Shown here: one piece after another, positions 34,320 to 45,129 of the stretch
How positions within the stretch are numbered: position 1 is the stretch's first letter
How the letters are laid out: every line of letters begins with the position of its first letter
Assembly: GCF_958450345.1 (NCBI RefSeq)
Contig: NC_088783.1
Coordinates: forward strand, 58,380,395-58,444,394
Origin: Calliphora vicina
Taxonomy: Eukaryota > Arthropoda > Insecta > Diptera > Calliphoridae
DNA: 64,000 nt
Direction: 5' to 3'
The notes under the pieces: generated by a model
What the model saw: only the letters and a program-made list of their open reading frames with translations
Told to the model about the DNA's origin: nothing
Database searches by the model: none
Made by a program: the position numbers and the translations under genes

Positions 34320-35715
34320 ACTTTAGGCGTTTTAATTTTAACATAATAAACAACACTATTACTTATTCTCACTTATTCTGTCGGTTTGTTTATTTGTCTG
34401 TTTAACAAATAAACACACACTCTTACAAAGAAAGTTATTCATTAATTTAACAAATAACATTTAATTAAGAGCACGACTATGGCAACCCTTTTTTTGACCC
34501 AAAACAAGAGCAACAACAATAAAAAACAAAAGAAAAATCATCTGTAGCAAGAATAACAGCAACAACATCGAACACATTTCAGTAAGAAAATCAAAATCAA
34601 AACATCAAACAACCTTTTAGAAACAGTAGAAGCAGCAATAGAAGGCTGCAACAGCAGCAACATAAAAGTATTTTACTCATACCAAATAGGAAGTATGGAA
34701 CAACAAAACCAGCCTTATATATTTTATACTTCTAAACGGAGGATGATTATGAGGATGCTGATGGCGAAGATTCCCTTTTAGTAAGCAAAAATTAAACTAA
34801 AAAGTTAAATCGCAATAGAGAACTAAAAACCTAAAAACTTGTTTATATTTTATAACAAAAACCACGGCAGGCAGGGAGACATTCATGATGTTGCCGGTTT
34901 TTAAATGTTAATGTTTGGCTATTGCTGCTACTGTACAGGAGGACCAACATTGGACCATGATGTGAATGTTGATGATGATTATAATGGGGACGTTGTGTTG
35001 ATGTTGTGTCGATGTAAATTCTCTATTGCTGGTAGTTGTTGTTTTTTTTTGCTGTTCAAATCGTAGCTTGTTCAACTAAACAGTTGAATAGAAAAGAACA
35101 AAATCACCAGCATGCCCCTCCAAGTGGCATGCTAGTTTTGCTTTTAAGCTGTATTTTATTTTCTATATTTGAGGTTTTTATTTAGTTTTATAGCTTGTGT
35201 TTGGAAATGAAATAACTGATTTATAGTTAAGGATTCTTGTTGCTGTTGTATTCTAGTGTTTGCTTAGTCAATAGAGCTGCTGCAGAGCCACACACAAACC
35301 TTTAGGGATCTATAGTGTTAAAGGATTTTTAATTTTTTAGTTTGTTAGGGAATGTGTGGAATATTTAACTTATTTAGGTTGGTTCTTTCGTTTTATTTTT
35401 TATGGTTTGTAGGGAAATTGATTTGGTACTAGGAATAATCTAGAGATGAGTATATTAATTTATGTATTCATTTTATTAACAGCTTTTTGAATATTCCCAA
35501 AAGGCGTTAGGAGTTATATGTGGAGTTGGAGGGAAATTAATAGTAATTTTTTAGAGCAAAAATAATACATTTAAAAGTTTCAAAACTAGCATGAATAACA
35601 AGCCGTTTTTCTTTTTTCGTTTTTATGCTCTTTTCTGAGAACAAGAATATCGATGTTAAAAGGCCTATTCTGTTTGCAGGCTCAGATTTTTATTCGAAGC
35701 TGTGAAAAGTATAAG
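34320..35715. other. unique stretch between two related arrays
   Basis: AT-rich with CAACAACA-type simple sequence, resembling dipteran intron or UTR DNA. It separates the 31941-34316 array from the related one at 35722. No supported gene. Confidence 0.45.
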
Positions 35716-35721
35716 TATATT

Positions 35722-36070
35722 AGTATAAGACGGTAGTCAGAGTAGAAGGCAGTAGTCGTAGTATAAGACGGTAGTCTGAGTATAAGACGGTAGTCTGAGT
35801 ATAAGACGGTAGTCTGAGTATAAGACGGTAGTCTGAGTTAAAGATGGTAGTCCGAGTATAAGACGGTAGTCTGAGTATAAGACTGTAGTCTGAGTATAAG
35901 ACGGTAGTCTGAGTATAAGACGGTAGTCTTAGTATAAGACTGTAGTCTGAGTATAAGACGGTAGTCTGAGTTAAAGACGGTAGTCTGAGTTAAAGATGGT
36001 AGTCTGAGTATAAGACGGTAGCCTGAGTATAAGACGGTAGTCTGAGTATAAGACGGCATTCTGAGTATAA
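35722..36070. repeat. 19-bp minisatellite (GACGGTAGTCTGAGTATAA)
   Basis: About eighteen copies of a 19-bp unit share the core GACGGTAGTCTGA with the array at 31941-34316, but have GTATAA in place of CTAGAG. The last units of the first array (34255-34316) already show GAGTATAA, so the two arrays have one origin. This array runs directly into the 31-bp array. Confidence 0.95.
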
Positions 36071-36074
36071 GGGG

Positions 36075-38765
36075 GTAATTCTTATTTCAATGTTTACTGT
36101 AAGAACCGGTTCTCATTTCAATATGTTCTTTAAGAGCCGTTTCTTATTTCAATATTTTCTATAACGACCGGTTCCTATTTCAATATTTTCTATAAGAACC
36201 GGTTCTTATTTCAATATTTTCTATAAGAATCGGTTCTTATTTCAATATTTTCTATAAGAACCGGTTCTTATTTCAATATTTTCTATAAGGACCGGTTCCT
36301 ATTTCAATATTTTGTATAAGAACCAGTTCTTATTTCAATATTTTCTATAATAACCGGTTCTTATTTCAATTTTTTCTGTAAGGATCGGTTCCTATTTCAA
36401 TATTTTCTATAAGAACCGGTTCTTATTTCAATGTTTTCTATAAGGATCGGTTCCTATTTCAACATTTTCTATAAGAACCGGTTCTTATTTCAATATTTTC
36501 TGTAAGAACCGGTTCTAATTTAAACATTTTCTTTAAGAACCGGTTCCTATTTCAATATGTTCTTAAAGAACCGGTTTATATTTCAATATTTTCTATAAGA
36601 ACCGGTTCCGATTTCCATATTTTCTATATGAAGCGCTTCTTAATTTAATATTTTCTATAAGAACCGGTTCTTATTTCAATATTTTCTTTAAAAACCGGTT
36701 CTTATTTCAATATTTTCTATAAGAACCGGTTTTTATTTCAATATTTTCTATAAGGACCGGTTCCTATTTCCTATTTTCTATAATAACCGGTTCTTATTTC
36801 AATCTGTTCTATAAGGAATGGTTCATATTTTAATATTTTCTATAAGAAACGGTTCTTATTTCAATGTTTTCTATAAGGATCGGTTCCTATTTCAACATTT
36901 TCTATAAGAACCGGTTCTTATTTCAATATTTGCTGTAAGAACCGGTTCTAATTTCAAAATTTTCTATAAGAACCGGTTCCTATTTCAATATGTTCTTAAA
37001 GAACCGGTTTATATTTCCATACTTTCAATAAGAACCGGTTTATATTTCATTATTTTCTATAAGAACCGGTTCCGATTTCAATATTTTCTATAAGAACCGG
37101 TTCTTAATTTAATATTTTCTATAAGAACCGGTTCTTATTTCAATATTTTCTTTAAAAACCGGTTCTTATTTCAATATTTTCTATAAGGACCGGTTCCTAT
37201 TTCAATCTTTTAAATAAGAACCAGTTATTATTTCAATATTTTCTATAATAACCGGCTCTTTTTGCAATATTTTCTATAAGAACCTGTTCTTATTTCAATA
37301 TTTTCTGTAAGGAACGGTTCCTATTTCATTATTTTCTATAAGAACCGGTTCATATTTCAATATTTTCTATAAGAACCAGTTCTTATTTCAATGTTTTCTG
37401 TAATAACCGGTTCTTATTTCAATATTTTCTATAACAACCGGTTCTTATTTCAATATTTTCTGTAAGAACCGTTTCTTATTTCAATATTTTCTATAAGAAC
37501 CGGTTTTTATTTCAATATTTTCTATAAGAACCGGTTCTTATTGCAATATTTTCTATAAAAACCGGTTCTTATTTCAATATTTTCTATAAGAGCCGGTTCT
37601 TATTGCAATATTTTCTATAAAAACCGGTTCTTATTTCAATATTTTCTAAAAGAACCGGTTCTTATTTCAATATTTTCTGTAAGAACCGGTTCTAATTTAA
37701 AAATTTTCTATAAGGACCGGTTCATATTTCAATATTTTCTATTAGAACCGGTTCTTATTTCAATATTTTCTATAAAAACCGGCTCTTATTTCAATATTTT
37801 TTATAAGAACCGGTTCCTATTTCAATATTTTCTATAAGAACCGGTTCTTATTTCAATATTTACTATAAGAGCCGGTTCTTATTGCAATATTTTCTATAAA
37901 AACCGGTTCATATTTCAATATTTTCTAAAAGAACCGGTTCTTATTTCAATATTTTCTGTAAGAACCGGTTCTAATTTAAAAATTTTCTATAAGGACCGGT
38001 TCATATTTCAATATTTTCTATTAGAACCGGTTCTTATTTCAATATTTTCTATAAAAACCGGCTCTTATTTAAAAATTTTCTATAAGGACCGGTTCATATT
38101 TCAATATTTTCTATTAGAACCGGTTCTTATTTCAATATTTTCTATAAAAACCGGCTCTTATTTCAATATTTTTTATAAGAACCGGTTCCTATTTCAATAT
38201 TTTCTATTAGAACCGGTTCTTATTTCAATATTTTCTATAAAAACCGGCTCTTATTTCAATATTTTTTATAAGAACCGGTTCCTATTTCAATATTTTCTAT
38301 AAGAACCGGTTCCTATTTCAATATTTTCTATAAGAACCGGTTCTTATTTCAATATTTTCTATAAGAACCGGTTCTTATTTCAATATTTTCTATAAGAACC
38401 GGTTCCTATTTCAATATTTTCTATAAGAACCAGTTCTTATTTCAATATTTTCTATAATAACCGGTTCTTATTTCAATTTTTTCTGTAAGAACCGGTTCTA
38501 ATTTCAAAATTTTCTATAAGAACCGGTTCCTATTTCAATATGTTCTTAAAGAACCGGTTTATATTTCAATATTTGCTATAAGAACCGGTTCCGATTTCAA
38601 TATTTTCTATAAGAACTGGTTCTATTTTCAATATTTTCTATAAATACTGGTTCTTATTTCAATATTTTCTATAAGAAACCGGTTCTTAGTTCAATATTTT
38701 CTAAAAGAGGCGGTTTTAAATTCAACATTTTCTATAAGAACCGGTTCTTATTTGAACATTTTTTT
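36075..38765. repeat. 31-bp satellite built on an AACCGGTT palindrome
   Basis: About 85 head-to-tail units of ATAAGAACCGGTTCTTAT plus TTCAATATTTTCT. The first 18 bp are a perfect palindrome in the consensus. Most units keep the central ACCGGTT, while the flanking AT part and the outer arms vary (for example ATAAGGACCGGTTCCTAT). Several units have GGCTC or GGTTTAT variants. AACCGGTT is the optimal dimer site reported for Grainyhead/CP2-family transcription factors (established knowledge). Binding here is inference. No coding potential. Confidence 0.97.
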
Positions 38766-38769
38766 ATTC

Positions 38770-40145
38770 TATAGAAATTCATCAACTAAATCAAATTAAC
38801 CCTAATTACAAATCACAAAAGTAAATCACTGCATTTTATATGACCCTTAACATCCAAAATATATCCTGCATTCCACATACTCAGCTTCACCAACTCTACA
38901 TCACTGGTCGGCATTCCTAGACACCAGGGTGCAAACAATAAACATTTCAACGAAGTTCATAAAAATTATAAAATAAGAAACAGAATTCAAAAGGTGGCCA
39001 GATTAAAACAGAGAAAGAAAGTGCATAAAATTTACAATTTATGTTCTCTTTATGCCGACCACTGTTCTACATTTAAATGAATAGCATCACTACCACTACC
39101 CGTCTAAAATAATCAAACCAAATATAAGTTCACATTTCACCACATATTTTCAACGTGATTTTGAATCTAATGAAGTTAAATTTTATTTTTTTTTTGTGTA
39201 AAACCCCAGTACAAATGAAAAGTATCTTTGTCCCACACACAATCACACACACCATATAAGGGGTTCGAAACCAAATAAATTTATTTTTTGGTTGTATTTA
39301 AACATAAACATCCAACAAATTTTGTGGTATTTTTTTTTGTTAGAGTCTGGGAAGGAAGGATGTTCAGAAAAGAGAGCTCATACAGCTGCGAATTGAATAA
39401 AATTCATTATTTAGAATTTCTGTAAAATGGATTTGGATGTCCTTTACATCACAACAAACAAAAAAGCTATGACTACATTTACTATGACTATTTATAGCAT
39501 TCTTATTTTGTACTAAATATTCAGGAAATTTAATCTGCATAGATTTTAGGCCAGAAGTTGAAATTGTGGCAAACAGAAATTGTAAATGAAAAGATGAGGT
39601 GGATGGATATGTGAGCAGTAAGTAAAATTTATTTTGTGGTTTCAAAGAAAATAAATACGCAGACAGTTTGGGGATAGACACATTTATACATATGAACAGT
39701 TTATTATGAAAACACTGCCGAGATTAGTTAAAGGGTTTTAGAAATAGGATTTAATTAAATTTGTTGACATATTCAATATTTTTGCTTAACAAATTATTAG
39801 TTATGTCTACCTTTAATTATATTCTATACTGTTTAGAATCTACCCTAAACTAAGTAACCAAAATAACTAAATAGTTGTTGGTTAGTTAAAAAAAAGTTTA
39901 AATTGTAATTTAATTGATACTCGTACTGCATAAAAAAGTGTTTGTTTTAATTTATCAAGATTGATAATGGAAATCAATTAGGACTTTTAAAAAAACCGCA
40001 AACAAAATAACAAAATTATATCTTTAGATTGTGGTTGATGATAAAAACTCATAGATTTCGACTCAAATTTAATTATGCTAGAAGATTTTGTTAAGAAATA
40101 AGATTTATCAATTTAAAAAAAGCCGTTAACTTTTACTTGAATTCA
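38770..40145. other. AT-rich unique stretch without genes
   Basis: No family motif. The 105-codon minus ORF at 39364-39681 has no recognisable domain. CA-rich simple sequence near 39230-39255. Confidence 0.4.
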
Positions 40146-40304
40146 AGAAAATAATCTGTTTTATCACAGAGAAAAAAACGTATTGGATATATGACTTCAA
40201 ATAGAGGGCGTATCTTTTGAATGTGGTTTGTGTTTTTAATAACTTATATGTCATTTTGAATGGTACATATCTGTCAGTTATTCTCACTTTTTCTGTTTCG
40301 ATTA

Positions 40305-42400
40305 TACCAAATTTTGTGCCAACAAAGCGTCATATGCGGGAAGTTTTGCTTTACTTCTTTAATTTGAAAAAAAGTGCCGCTGAAGTTTATGGTGAATGTG
40401 TTCCATCGGTTTCAACGTGCGAGAGATGATTTGTGCGGTTCATAAGTGGTGATTTTGACACGGAAGGCAAAAATCGCCCATGCCAGCCAAAAAAGTTTGA
40501 AGACCAAGAGGCTTGGAGGCTTTACTCCATGAAGATTGTTGTCAAACTCAACAAGAGCTTGCAAAATCATTGGGAGTTACTCAAGCAGCGTTTGGGAGCA
40601 TCAGGATTAATCCTAAAAATGGGAAATTGGGTGCCATACGAATTGAAGTCGAGAGACTTTGAATGACGCATAGTGGTATGAGAAAAAAAAGGGGGAAATA
40701 AATCTGTAACTTCTAAACCCTTACTTCGATTTGAATGAAATTTCACATGCTCAAAGGGGAAGTGTTGTGGAGTTCAAGTTTTGAATCTGGGCCTCATGAG
40801 CCCACCAGGAGCTGGGCCAAGGGTCCCCAAAGTAGGACAGAATTTTAAAAATGATACTATTTCTTCAAAAAAATTACATATATAGAATCTTCTCATTGAG
40901 CACTACATAAAACCTTGTCGTAGCTATTAATTATCTCTTATAGCTTAGGAGATATCCGCTTTTTAAAATTAAATTTTCAACATTTTTACCCATCCTACTC
41001 CAGTTTTTTGATGACCGCGGTTCCAAATATTTACCGATTTTCTCCATTTTTCTTTTATAGGATTAACAACAGATGTATATATCAAATAAAGGAAGAATTG
41101 TTTAAAAACCATGACTGAGTCCAAAGTTACATGCATTTGAATTAAAAAAGGCGATTTTTCGCTATTTTTTTGAGAAAAAAGTACTTTTATTCTTTTTCAG
41201 TTATCTAAAAAATTTCTAAGAGGATGTATAATGAATTTATACTTTTTGAAAAGCTAAATTAACGTCAAATATTTTAAATGAAAAAAAATTATAACTTTTG
41301 ATACCCATGGGGACCAAGTCCATTCAAAAAACGCCTATTTTTTTATGTAAAATTCAAATTTATGGCAAAAATTCTCAAATCGCATAGTCGATATCAAAAT
41401 ATAGTAACCCATTTTAGATGGTCCAATATGTTCTTAATTATTTTGTAAAGGGTTCCAATAACCTCGCCCCTGGTATGGATATTATAGCCAAAAAACAAAA
41501 ATATCCCATTTTTTGAATTTTTCAATACTTTTTTGGGAATTGCGGTATTCGTGATTACAAATTTCAAAATTTGTTTTCATTTTTCCATTTTCAATAAAAA
41601 AATCTATAGAAGTGTAAAATTTCATTAAAAAATATTCATAAATAAAAATGTTATTATAATTTAAAAAATTTGTATCTATGCAAAAACTCCATAAAAAGCA
41701 TTTTTTGTCATATTTTTCAAAAAAGTATTCCATGAATTTTTTAATTGTCAAAAGTTATATACATTATTGAAAAGTAGACAAAATCTTCTATCCATTGATA
41801 TATAACATGTCTACCTTATGTTTTTTACGTGGCAAATTAATTAGGGAAAACTTAACAGAAAATAATTTTTGCACCGAATCATTACATGCGATGAAAAATG
41901 GATCCATTACAAACACCCGAAGCATAAGGGATCGTATGTGAATCCCGGCAAAGCAAAGCGCGGAAATTCTCTGTATTTGATAGAATTTAAAGAGTCCTAT
42001 CTACATGAGCGTGGGCAGATCATCACAGCGAACTTGTAACGAACTTGAATGAAGCGAGAATAGGCCAAAAAACGCCCAGACATGAAACCGTAATATTCAA
42101 TCATGACAACGCTAGGTCACTTGAAGTAATACCTGTTAAAAACTATTTAGAAAGAAGTGGTTGGTAAGTCCAGACCCTGCCCCGTCCGACTACTATTTGT
42201 TTCGATCGATGCACAACTCTCACGCTCTCTCTGAGATACGCTTAACTTCAGAACAGAGTTTTCGAAATAGGCTTGATTCGTTTTTGGCCTCAAAAGAGGA
42301 GCATTTCTTTTGGCTCGGAATCCATATGTTGCCAGTAAGATTGGAAAAAGTTATAGCTTACAATGGCAACAATAATATTCCATTCTTAAAGAGATCACTA
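40305..42400 (+). pseudogene. mariner transposase split by a ~1.15-kb insertion
   Basis: The N-terminal half (40305-40667) reads FVPTKRHMREVLLYFFNLKK SAAE, the mariner helix-turn-helix start, then GDFDTEGKNRPCQPKKFEDQ and ends GNWVPYELKSRDFE. The C-terminal half (from ~41865) reads HRIITCDEKWIHYKHPKHKG (first Asp present), VIFNHDNARSLE (second Asp present), SPDPAPSDYYLFRSM (third Asp present) and EHFFWLGIHMLPVRLEK. A short deletion and a frameshift lie before SPDPAPSDY. All three catalytic Asp codons survive, but the ORF is broken by the insert, a stop and frameshifts. Confidence 0.85.
40685..41835. repeat. ~1.15-kb insertion inside the mariner copy
   Basis: Between ELKSRDFE and the HRIITCDEKW block, where mariners have only ~20 codons, lies ~1.15 kb of unrelated DNA. 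It contains a GC-richer patch (CATGAGCCCACCAGGAGCTG near 40795) and long AT-rich stretches resembling dispersed fly repeats. No terminal inverted repeat is evident and no ORF has a motif; the 89-codon minus ORF at 41482-41751 is featureless. Boundaries are approximate. Confidence 0.6.
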
Positions 42401-42509
42401 CGAATTGTTCCCGAACATCTCGATAAACAAACGCTCCTAGTTTTGATGGCATCACATCAGTTCCAGTTCTATTTAAGTTTCTGTTTGATACAGTTGCTCT
42501 AATCACAGC

Positions 42510-43005
42510 ATGGGAACAACGAAGAAAAAGTTAAAGAGTTGATAATGGTCTTAAAGAGAGAATATCTTAAATACTGAACAATATGATGACATTAATAGTT
42601 GCTCTGCAACATAAGTATGCTGCTGAAACCATAAAAGGAACTTAGCCAATAAGAAGCTACAAGACGGAAATTAAACGTCAACTGCTGACTCATCCAGCTG
42701 AATACTAAAAGGAACAGAACTATAGTGGACGACTTAAAAACTGCAATTATGCAGGCGTCAGATAAGGAGCAAAGGAAGAAGAAAGACGGTATATATGGGA
42801 ATCATGGCAATGTGGATGCTCTCTCAAAAAATCGTTGCATCTAAGAGTATAGAGATTGTACAAAACCCAATAACATTTTGATGTTCGACTACGCATACAG
42901 ATTCCATTAAAGACTAATAAAAGTCCACTGTTGAAATCATATTGTACCCTGGGGTATAGTCTACAGTTGCATATTCCGTACTTGAAAAAAGGCAGAGGCC
43001 AAAAA
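42510..43005. other. unassigned stretch
   Basis: Non-satellite sequence of moderate composition. No translation gave a recognisable family. The 124-codon minus ORF at 42747-43121 overlaps a better plus-strand match (integrase fragment) and is not supported. Confidence 0.35.
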
Positions 43006-43013
43006 GCCGATAA

Positions 43014-43205
43014 ATGAAATTGTTGGGAAGCACTACCTCCATCGCAGAAACAAATCAAATAATAACAGAGTTTCATGACGGCCCAAATGGTGGTCATCTT
43101 GATGTAGGAGAATCCACTCACTATAAATCAGCGAATAATTGTGGTGCCGCGAAAATAAACGAAGTAATAATGTTATTTAAAATTTTTTGGCAAAACCAGC
43201 TCTAA
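43014..43205 (+). pseudogene. possible LTR-retrotransposon integrase zinc-binding fragment
   Basis: The 63-codon ORF contains ITEFHDGPNGGHLDVGESTHY. This resembles the HHCC zinc-binding N-terminus of Ty3/gypsy or BEL integrases (the HDSP-GGH pattern). The paired cysteines expected ~30 residues later are not clear; only a single NNC follows. It is a small decayed fragment with nothing else of the element nearby. Confidence 0.4.
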
Positions 43206-43482
43206 GCTCTAATCCACATCGTCCATATGTTTATTTCGTCAACTGTGAAGAGGGTAATGGAATGATTCACAGAAATTGGATCAAATGGTGATGCTAAATA
43301 TACTAGTGGTGAAAAAACAAGCGGCAAGTGAGTAAAAGTCTAGGAACATCAATTCGACGTCATGGACAAAAATTGCAAATTTCTAGAAGCTCTCTCTATA
43401 TTCCTACAAATTTCAATTTACATAAGAACTGAAGCTTAATAACCAGCCTCAGCTAATAGTGTTCTTCTAATTAATTGGATTG

Positions 43483-43569
43483 GATGATTTTTCCTGCAAC
43501 ATCTTCATAAGCGATGAAGTACATATTCAAGTTCATGGCTTTGTTAATCGTCAAAATTGCCGGCTCATG
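43483..43569 (+). pseudogene. mariner fragment, left of an inserted LINE
   Basis: This encodes DDFSCNIFISDEVHIQVHGF and VNRQNCRL, the first-Asp region (SDE) of the SDE/HPEK-type mariner. It stops exactly at the poly(T)/poly(A) end of the LINE at 43570. The transposase resumes at 44983 on the other side of the LINE. Confidence 0.75.
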
Positions 43570-44978
43570 TTTTTTTTTTTTTCTTGGACCAGCACTCAGG
43601 GGATGACCCCTACTCATGCAATGCATTGTTGGAACTAGGAAAATAGGTTATGGGAGGGAGGATAGAGGGAGTAGTGTTTGTGGACATTTGATTTGAATTT
43701 TCCTATATTGAAAGTGACAGGAAATACTTCAGGAGGAAGCTTATTCCACATACGGACAGTACGGCTAAAGAACGAATTTTCCCTGTAATATGTTGTGCGA
43801 TCTACTGTCCAGTCGACAACGAATTGATGTGCCGTTGCCGAAGAGCGTGTGTTGCGTAAAAATCTACGGGTTTCGGGAACAAGTTCCCTAATTTCAGCAG
43901 AGCACATACCATTGTAGTATCGGTAGAACAGTGAAACACAACCCACATTGCGACGATGTTCCAGTGAGTCACCGATAAGCATCTTCGCCCTCTCCTGTAC
44001 GCGGTCGAGTAACTCCAAAATAGACTTCAAAGCACCGGCCCACACATGAGAGTTGTATTTCATTTTAGGTCGGATATAAGTGGTGTAAATAGTAAGGAGA
44101 TCAGATGGAGTGAAGTATTTCTTACACCGTTTTAGAAAACCAAGGCACTTGAATGCTTCTTTCGACACTCGAAAAATATGTTTTGTCCAGCGGACATCGC
44201 ACTGAATACACATGCCTAGAACATCAAGCGCTTCTGATTCCTTAATATTTACACTACCCATAAAAACAGATGGAGCAACATGATCTGTTGTGCGTTTGTG
44301 GGTTAACATACAACATTGAGTCTTGTGCGCATTAAAATCGACTCTATTCGCACAACCCCATTTAGAGATTGTCACAAGATCTTGGTTGAGCGTATCATTC
44401 ATATTTTGCCTCATTGCCCCAATCTCCGACAGGCTTGGTCTATAATTGAATGCATATGAATTGCAAATGTTGCTGTCATCTGCAAAATAGTAGATAGGGT
44501 TGGATGTTTGACGTAGAAGGTCGTTTATAAAGATAAGAAATAGAGTAGGAGAAAGGACGGAGCCTTGCGGAACCCCTGAATTGATCTTGAACTCGTTTGA
44601 TGAAATTCCATCTATAACAACTCGTATAGTGCGATCTCTGAGAAAGCTCGATATAAATCGACAGAAGTTATTACCAACACCAAAAGCAATAAGTTTTGCT
44701 AAAAGCGCACCATGCCATACTCTATCAAACGCTTTAGAAATATCTAGAGCCACCACTTTACTTTCGCCAAAACGGTGTATGGAACGACACCATTTTTCCG
44801 ATAGGAAGCCTAGCAAGTCTCCCGTAGAGCGTCCTCTACGAAAGCCATACTGCCGGTCGCTGAGTAAATTGTTGGACTCTAAATATTACACAAGATGGTA
44901 GTTAACCATACTCTCCATAACTTTGGAAAGTGCAGAACAAATTGCTATTGGGCGATAATTTTCGGGGTTGTTAGCCTC
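43570..44978 (-). mobile_element. 5'-truncated CR1/jockey-supergroup LINE
   Basis: On the minus strand, an RT fragment beginning in NPENYRPIAICSALSKVMES runs to the end of the ORF. A ~50-bp 3' UTR and an A13 tail (T-run at 43570-43582) follow. 5' truncation plus a poly(A) tail is the standard product of target-primed reverse transcription. It sits inside a mariner copy (43483-43569 and 44983-45125). No clear target-site duplication was found. Confidence 0.85.
43635..44978 (-). pseudogene. LINE reverse transcriptase ORF, one internal stop
   Basis: An open 393-codon stretch (43635-44816) contains VALDISKAFDRVWH (motif A, catalytic Asp at residue 25), SGVPQGSVLSP (motif B, 80-90) and FADDS (motif C, Asp113-Asp114). 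A C-terminal region follows: GFLKRCKKYFTPSDLLTIYT, YIRPKMKYNSHVWAGA, RTVRMWNKLPPEVFP. Upstream in the same frame the protein continues (LLSDRQYGFRRGRSTGD) past a single TAA (44886-44888) to about 44978. There is no RNase H domain. The pattern fits CR1-like LINEs of insects; clade is inferred. Apart from the stop and truncation the coding sequence is well preserved, so the insertion is fairly young. Confidence 0.85.
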
Positions 44979-44982
44979 TCCC

Positions 44983-45125
44983 TGTAACTGTTACTGGTAC
45001 TCGATATCGTGACATGATAGCAAATTGGATGATATTGATGTAGACGACATGTGTGATTTAACACCATTGGATTTCTTTTTATTAGGTTATTGGAAGTCAA
45101 ATGTCTATACCAACAAGTTCTCAAC
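44983..45125 (+). pseudogene. mariner fragment, right of the LINE, internally deleted
   Basis: It reads VTVTGTRYRDMIAN, then (after a one-base frame shift) LDDIDVDDM joined directly to CDLTPLDFFLLGYWKSNVYT. The ~45 codons between these blocks, including the second catalytic Asp, are deleted. The third Asp (LDFF) is kept. It belongs with 43483-43569. Confidence 0.75.
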
Positions 45126-45129
45126 CCTG

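Noticed and set aside
33907..34356. 149-codon minus-strand ORF
   Set aside because: It is only the 19-22-bp minisatellite read through in one frame; composition and periodicity follow the repeat.
35838..36059. 73-codon ORF in the 19-bp array
   Set aside because: Repeat-encoded periodic peptide with no independent coding evidence.
36075..38765. CRISPR-like array
   Set aside because: Units are contiguous, with no unique spacers, and the DNA is clearly eukaryotic. It is a satellite.
36075..38765. Heat-shock element array (GAA..TTC)
   Set aside because: GAA and TTC are separated by CCGG rather than two bases, and no alternating 5-bp units occur, so the spacing is wrong for heat-shock factor.
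42747..43121. 124-codon minus ORF
   Set aside because: Overlaps a plus-strand integrase-like match and shows no domain.
44581..44901. 106-codon plus ORF
   Set aside because: Antisense shadow of the well-supported LINE reverse transcriptase.
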